From Laccaria trichodermophora (lineage: Eukaryota; Basidiomycota; Agaricomycetes; Agaricales; Hydnangiaceae), in contig JACTVC010000025.1 of the NCBI GenBank assembly GCA_018417955.1, positions 901,518-965,517 on the forward strand: 64,000 bases of DNA, read 5' to 3'. A program made the translations under genes and the position numbers. This document shows positions 57,381 through 64,000 of this stretch, in pieces. The notes under the pieces are model-generated. The model was not told the origin of the DNA. It searched no databases and worked only from the letters and a program-made list of their open reading frames with translations. The first letter of the stretch is position 1, and each line of letters opens with the position of its first letter.

Positions 57381-60131
57381 TTGCTTACAGGTGCAATAAC
57401 CCCAGTTGTGATTTCGAGCTGAGGAATGGTTGGAGTGGGGGGTCCTCGTTAGCTTCGATCTTATATTGTCACCCGTCTTCGAATTCGATTACGCCCCCTA
57501 AAAAGTCATCATTATTTTTCTCCATCTATGAAAAGAATCATATTCCGTTAAATTTGCTCAGATGGTGAGCAAATGTACTCCATAAAAGGTATCAGCTTCT
57601 TCCAACCTTGCCTGATTCACTGCAGCGTCAACAGCCGATTTGGCTTGATGCACTATTGGCGGCTTGCGTATCGCAACTGTAAAAAGTGTCAGGTTTACTA
57701 AAATTTCAACCAACTACCATGAGAACAGACCTTTCCAGCCTCAGCAGCAGTTGGGAAGCCATTCGGTTTCACATCTGGGTGCAGAGCTGTAGCTGTCGAC
57801 AGCTTGACGTTGCCCCATACTGGCTTGGTGCCAACTGCAGTTTCCCTTTGTGAGGTTCCAAGTTGTGTGATGGCCGCTCGTGGTTGAGGTTGGATGGCCT
57901 TTCCTGCGTGTGGCAACTGCGGAACCGCATTTGTCCTTGTCACGGAGGGAAGCAGAGATTCGTTGCTCGGTGGATTTGTTGTGGGAAGTGGGGCAACAGA
58001 GGATGAACGAGATCATCCTACCGTAGAGGTTGAGATGGCTGGGGCTGCCGTAAGTCTAGTTACCACAAGCTTCGCATGTGAAGATGTTGGTTGTGTTGGC
58101 GGTCTGGCTGCCGTTGGAGCATCGGCCAATTAGTAGTGTTCGACCAAAAGTTTGAAAGAGATGACTTGCCAAGTGGAGCCCCCGTCACGTTGCTGCCAGT
58201 CCCGTCGGCGTACGCTTCCTGTGGCTCCGTGGGTAAGGTGGGGAGTTTGTCATTCACATCAATTCCACGCTGACACCCAATCTCATCCCTCCACCAATCC
58301 TTTCCCTGACACGGGACATTCGCAGAGCTGATGATCTTGATATTCGAATCGATCAAGAAGATTGTGAGAACTGTAGCCTGGCTTCGTTCGATCTTGGAGC
58401 TCGAACGGCTGAACTTGATGTTGGAGAATGTTGGGGGAGATCAACAGCGGCCTTCGCGCATGTCTACGACTCCGACGTTTTCAAACGTTGGCCCATATTG
58501 GTTGCATGCGAAAACGTTAGGGAACCATTCGTACTGTTCTTGTCTGTACACGATTCGGCTGCACGTGAAGTCGCTGGTGTGTTAGCGAAACGCGAGAGAT
58601 GAGAGTGTGACGACGGGTAATAGTAAAGCGCTGTTGCGCAGATATGTTCATTCTACAACATCATTGAAAATTCAGAAATTGATGATAGGGACCATGGAAG
58701 GTACAACGCACCAGTTGACCTTCAACGTGCCAAGTCCCCCCCCATATTCAGGCTTTTCTGGCGTAAGCTCAATATTCGCGAATGTAACAATCTGTTGCCC
58801 TCCTGGACAAGAAATGCCAGTGAGAGCATGTCATCCCGTTCGTCACGACCCATGCGAGACTGCAGAAAGGGATGGCGCTGGACATTCAAGGATTTGTCTG
58901 ATCGTTTCGCACGTTCGATGAAGTTGTGCTCTATTATTTGACGCAACTGTGATTTTGAGTGTGTTGATGGAGGAGAGAGTAAATGTGAACACCCACCCTG
59001 TGCAGAGGGTCCGAGTCACCATATCCATATTGGCTGCTTCCGACGTCTGTGTAAGAGATGTCAGCAGTCGAGCACCTTTTCAATAGGATGTTCGCTTGCC
59101 TTGGTAGTATCCTCCGGCTTTATGCCAGGGAAGGGGCCCGTATAGTTGAACACTACGCTCACAAAAGTTAATGACACAACGTGGCGGAGAATGGATGTGA
59201 TTTTGTGGGCTGTGGGTCGGGGTGGAGTGGCATTTGATGGGTAATGTGTAGAACAATGAGAACGAAACATTGATAGCTGTCGTTATCGAAATAAGGTGTT
59301 GGTCGAGAAATTCGATGTCGTAAAACTTGAGTGGGTGGTTCAGAACGACGTGTACACTTGTGAGCTGTATTGATTTGTTATTCTATCGTCTCGTCAGTGA
59401 AATTTCATGCATAGGTTGCCAGGTGACCAACCTTGGTAGTGTGTATATCTGCTTTGTGCCGGTGACTGTGGCAATATTGAGAACGGGACACATCGTCTGG
59501 ATATCCTGGTGACTAGCCAGGATCATCACGTCGATAGCTCACAACTGTAGAGGTCGTTTCGGATGTGCCCAGAGCGTAAACTTGAAATGAGCTGGGTTAA
59601 ATAGCGGGTTGTGGTGGGATTGTGGGAAACCAACATGTTTGTTGATTACTGCCTTTGATATTTACTCCGTTTCCGTCGTCCTCGTGCCGCCTGGAGTGGA
59701 GAAAGAAAGGAAATCGAAGAGTGGAGAATCTCCCAGTGCCACTGGCAGGTTCTATCTGCCTTCAGACAAAGCGCGTGGTCCACACCAGAAACGACAGAGG
59801 CGGGGAAAGAATTCGCATCCTCTCCCCTGGGGAGCAGTGCAGCGTCCTCGTCATGCGTGCTCTGGTCTCCCCCTCCTGTGGTGCTCCTCGAAGAAGTACT
59901 ACACGCGATGAACAAGGGTATGATTCACACCGTGCGGAGATACTTGGCTGAAGGTGGTGGTACCAGGAGGGACAGGCGGTGGTTGTGATTACACATTGAG
60001 ATGAGGTTGCACAGATGGGTGAGGAGGTTGATTAGGATGGTGATGTTATTGGATGGCTGAGGAGTGTTGCTTGGATTTTGGGTGGGAAAGGCGTAATTTC
60101 TTAACCATTTGGAAAATCATGTGAACCACAA
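57381..60131. other. 2.7 kb of possible 5' exons and unassigned sequence
   Basis: Minus-strand fragments such as WWRDEIGCQRGIDVNDKLPT near 58290 and a short frame starting MFRSHCSTHYPSNATPPRPT at 59270 may be exons of a hypothetical gene on the minus strand. None is recognised and no model is offered. A plus-strand frame at 59655-59951 is also unassigned. Confidence 0.4.
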
Positions 60132-63100
60132 TCAGGAATACATCTCATTGAATTCTAGGAACTCTTCGTCGTCGTCCTGGGACTGGTCGTCATAAGGGAC
60201 TCTGCCCTCGTCGGAGCCAGATTCTGAACTAGCATCCAGGTTAGGATCATCGCGATCATCCATGCCAAATTCTGAACCGTCCGAATCTGCATCGTCGTGA
60301 CTACTGTCATAGCCCCCATAACCACCCACTTCATTCAAGCTTTCTCCAGGATCTTGATCTGGAGCCGCTGGAGCTGAATTTGGGGTCGATTCGGGGGCGG
60401 GCTGGGCTGCAGATATATGGCCATGCCCATACATATGCCCAATTCCAATGCCCAAGTGATATCGCATAATCATGTCGCGGTCGGCAAACCTGCCAGAATG
60501 ATTAGATGGTGCCATATCTACTAGTAGAACAGCTGCTGTTCACTGACCTATTGACATAGTAACCTTTCCACTCCTGACCATCCTTTGCTATCTTGGAAAG
60601 GCCACATCCATCCTGATAGTGTTTGCCCTCAGAGAATACGGGGCTTAAATAGCAACTTCGAAGAACATGCTCCGGGTTTACAAAGTCAAATGCATCTATT
60701 TGTGCCATCGGAGGAAATGACACGCGATCCAGCCGGGAGGGTTTCCATCCAGCATTTAGCAGATTGGTGGAAACCTGGAACCACCGCACCCAGAGGAAAT
60801 CAAACCTCATCGCTTCATAGTTGAGCATACCAGGTCCAGAATAGACGACATTGACATGGTAGATTCCCAATACTCGTGCATATAAAAATGGATGTGTAGG
60901 GAGATCATTCTGGGCTTGTGGATCAGCAAGCAACATGATGTCGCAATGGGATGTTTTCGGGTTGATGACATCTTCGGACCGCCGCACATCGTAGGTTGTG
61001 TTATAAAACCGGGCAAGTTTGTGAATGTACATGCGGTTATCTTTGATGATGATGGAGTTCAAAGCCAGCTGCTTTGTATGCTCATTGGGGCCAAGGTTTA
61101 GGGACTTCGGGCCATTTTCTTTGCCTTGAAGATTCCGCAACTCTTCTAACCTTTCTTGGACTCTAGGTAGGAGGTGGGTATTCAGTTTTGTCATGAAACC
61201 CTGTGCAGGTTGTGCGATCAGTAAGAAGGGGCATGCAAATTTAGAGCCATAGTTACCTGAAGGGCAGGGTCAAAGCGATTTTCTTGGAGGAATAAGCCAA
61301 TGTTCACTGGATTGTTTTGGGTCCTTCCGATGTGGTATCGACAGCTCGAAGACCCAGGGCAATTGTCAGCTGCTGCATCACTTCTTGCCCCGTTTACTTC
61401 CCTGGCATTTAATTTCTGCCGGATGCGGCGAAGCCGAGCTTGCCTCCGCTCAATCTCAGTCAGTTGCTTTATGAATTTCTTGCGACTCGTGCGCTTGTAC
61501 CGAGATTTTGGGTTTCGATGCTCGAGCTCTGACTGCACCATGCCAGGCCTTAGTGTGCCATGTGGTCCAAGATAAGAATGGTCAACTTACTGGCTCAGTT
61601 GAATAAGAATCTGTCGTTCCGTATCTCCGAATAGTTTCAGCATAGTCCCCCAGCGCATGCGCTTTGTATGTGTTCAGATTGAAAGTTTTCTTGCGCCTCC
61701 CAACAGGTATTTTTGCCTGTGTTACTTCACGTCTGGTCGTGCTGCCATCCACGCTATCAATCGAAGGAAGAGCACCCTGCACCGCATGTGGTTCTGTAGT
61801 CGCAGTGTTTATGCCAGTGGCATTACTAGTTGCCATGCCAGCCGGTATAGATTTGTTCATAGGCGCTGCTGCGTTCTTGGCTTGCTGGCGCTCCCTTGCT
61901 GCAACTTCCCGCTTTAGTTCTCTGGTATCAAAGGCTGGACACAGTTTTTCTTGGAAATCCCGCAGGGCCTGCCCTAGAGCAGAAGTGGTCGATTCTAAAA
62001 TTCCCAAGGTAAGGTCTGTATGCTGCCGGAGCTTTGCAAGGCCATGCCAATGTGCAAAAATGAATAGAAGGCTTAAAAGGAGGGAATTATGTGGCTCTGG
62101 AAGAAGGCCGTCAAAGACTGGGATGGAACACTACAAACACTATGAATATTTCAAAATGTTTCCGGTATGCCTTGTAGCTCACTTGTAGCAGATTTTCGTA
62201 GTCCCTTGCACCAAGCTTCTTCAATTCAGAAATATTGCTTGAAAAACGACGAATAGAATCGCGGCCAAATGTTGGCGTCGCGCGGAAGCTATCACATCTC
62301 TTCAGATGGCCCATTTTGAAATGGAGGAGGGTACTGACCGGAAATCGAGGATATCAGTTGCTCCGGCAACAGTATCCAAGATCCAAAGGAGATGGAGGAA
62401 AAGGGCCCGCCAAACTCCCAACTCGACCTCGTGCATAAAATCAACATGAAATATTTCAAAGAAATTGAAGAGGAAGTGCGGAAAGCGCTCCGAAAATGCA
62501 TTCTGTTTCAAGCTTTAGCTTGGATACAAAGGCTGGTTCGCCATGGCAAAGACTTACTAGAGTTGGTACTAGTGATTGAGGCTTGAGAATGCGCTGCACT
62601 GGAGCACTCTCAACAGCCCAATTTTTCCCATAGATCAGTGCTTGGGCTTCGCGTATCTTTTCTTTGTATACATTGTCATTGGTGCGTGCAGAAAGTTTTC
62701 GCTGCACCTTGTCGCATTCAGTACCTACTAGATGAATTTGACTCTTAGGAATAAGGCAGCGGGGGCATGGGCGGCCACCCATGTTCCGGATGGTAGTTAG
62801 TAGAACCCTATATGACATCAGCCTCGCAACAAATCAGCAGCAGCAGCAATGTACACACTTCTCTGGGTAGTCGGCAGCATAGGAGAAGATCGAAGGTAGA
62901 AACGTCGGGCAATCCCATCGCAGCACATGATAACAATACCATTCTCATATGCATCCATGAACTCGTCATCTAGCAAGATTTTCCACTGTGCATGAAGAAA
63001 CTCGCGCTGGCAATGCGTCATGAATGGCTTGTTTGCTCCTTTCCCACCAAAATGCTGCCCACCAAAATCTTTGAATTCGGGTGGCAACTGCAGCCCAGTC

Positions 63101-64000
63101 AATTGCCATGGCCTTAACACCAAATCAAATGTGCCTTACCTTCTGGAAATAAGCAACATGGTGGCAGAGATTACAGCTGGGTTTACATCTTCTATACTTC
63201 GATTCGTTCCCGAAATATACATAAAGCGGCCAGAGATATGCAGAGCCGAATGACGTCAGGTGGGTGCTGTCCGAGGAATACATGAGACCGATGACAACGC
63301 GCTGGAGAGTGCATCCAGGTGCTCTGGGTAAAGCCTGTATTTCTTCGTGTGCCTCCAGGAATGCTGGAGAGGTATAAAGTTCTCCATGAACCCTAACCGA
63401 AGCAGTGTCCCCCTTTTGCCACCGCAGTTCATAGGGTTCAAGATGGAAATGCTGGAACTCATCAGCATTGTTCATCTTCTCCTTGAGAATCGCTACGATA
63501 CTGCGATGATGGAATGGGGGGAAATGATATTCTTGAACCCCTGGGCTCTTCGCCAGGCAGTGGATTGGGATGGGTAAAGAAATCGGTGTTGCGGTCCAGC
63601 CAGCATCAGGTTCATCATACCATGTGTCCTCCATATCGCCAGCTGCATCTGATTCCCCCAGCTGCTCGTTCAAAGCATCCCATGGAACACCTGGATATCT
63701 TCTGGCCTAAAATCCCGCCTGCAAATGATATCGACTAACCGCTTGAAACCCGCTTTTGTTTTCTGCAACCCGTCATTCCAGTACCAATCACCAAGAAGGA
63801 AGGCAGATTTGTTTGGGTAAGGGCCGAAGATAGCACCTCCGCCGGTAATTCTTTATGATCGGATGTAACTTCAGAGAGAGCGGCGCGCTGCTGCTCCAAC
63901 TCGGGGTCATGTGTGGGGAATCCTTCTGTACTGCCCTGTACTGCGGAACAGTCCAAATACATTTCGAGGAGATGTGAGGAGTTTCCGGATTTTCATTGCG
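60132..64000 (-). pseudogene. Plavaka-type DNA transposase, decayed, 5' end outside the window
   Basis: Exons on the minus strand follow the Plavaka pattern. They include NKSAFLLGDWYWNDGLQKTK near 63780, WTATPISLPIPIHCLAKSPG, GQHFGGKGANKPFMTHCQRE near 63050, and YENGIVIMCCDGIARRF near 62930. Next come ADYPEK|VLLTTIRNMGGRPCPRC across an intron, FNFFEIFHVDFMHEVELGVW near 62450, and FGRDSIRRFSSNISELKKLG. The C-terminal part has HPFLYARVLGIYHVNVVYSG near 60890, FLWVRWFQVSTN, YYVNR|FADRDMIMRYHLGI and an acidic tail. Frame shifts without splice sites occur near 62895, 63690, 63845 and 63925, so the copy is probably dead, though sequencing error could mimic this. The transposase would cut and paste CACTA-related elements. 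Confidence 0.8.

Noticed and set aside
1..64000. Bacterial features such as operons, Shine-Dalgarno sites, CRISPR arrays or insertion sequences
   Set aside because: The DNA is plainly eukaryotic (introns, LTR retrotransposon, Pol III-type tRNA gene). No regularly spaced repeat array was found.

Overview
The window is fungal nuclear DNA, most likely from a mushroom-forming basidiomycete (Agaricomycetes). The evidence is many short introns (about 45-65 bp) with GTAAGT/GTGAGT-type donors, a Plavaka-type transposase, a GH55 glucanase, NB-ARC/TPR receptors, and several small families I recall as specific to Agaricomycetes. No species can be named from this sequence. All family names come from reading the translated sequence; no database search was run.

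Layout. 0.3-8.1 kb: two convergent paralogous GTPase genes, the second broken by a Mutator-like insertion, with a 343-bp TA-flanked MITE between them. 10.06-11.87 kb: a terminal-inverted-repeat element carrying the 5' halves of two convergent genes, one of them a helicase. 12.5-14.3 kb: two small paralogous genes. 14.7-16.1 kb: decayed tandem repeats. 16.25-17.29 kb: a secreted, probably GPI-anchored Kre9/Knh1-like protein. 17.4-29.3 kb: two copies of an NB-ARC/TPR receptor gene, each next to remnants of a RecQ-like helicase, with transposons and a 2OG-Fe(II) oxygenase gene between them. 29.5-38.0 kb: a nest of transposons. A Ty1/copia element with complete LTRs sits inside a roughly 1.4-kb foldback element and itself carries two hAT-type insertions. 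38.3-39.7 kb: the second 2OG oxygenase copy. 40.0-44.1 kb: a 1298-residue chromodomain protein. 44.3 kb: a tRNA-His gene. 44.5-48.1 kb: a GH55 exo-1,3-beta-glucanase. 48.2-52.1 kb: little that can be recognised. 52.2-64.0 kb: a minus-strand block with a possible double-stranded beta-helix oxygenase, two hypothetical genes sharing a C-terminal module, and a decayed Plavaka transposase that runs off the window.

Two themes link the regions. The first is duplication: the receptor, the oxygenase, the GTPase and several transposons are each present twice. Two different segmental duplications meet near 25.15 kb. The receptor copies are nearly identical over about 1.16 kb, then about 7% divergent, and differ by exactly two TPR units (252 bp). 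The second is CpG decay. Differences between repeat copies are transitions, mostly at CpG. Premature stops in two duplicated or mobile genes fit CGA to TGA. The long receptor exon is almost free of CpG while the two exons before it are CpG-rich. This is what cytosine methylation of repeated DNA would leave, although the receptor reading frames stay open.

The best candidates for something undescribed are the receptor pair with its helicase neighbour and composition boundary, and the internally deleted two-gene transposon at 10-12 kb.
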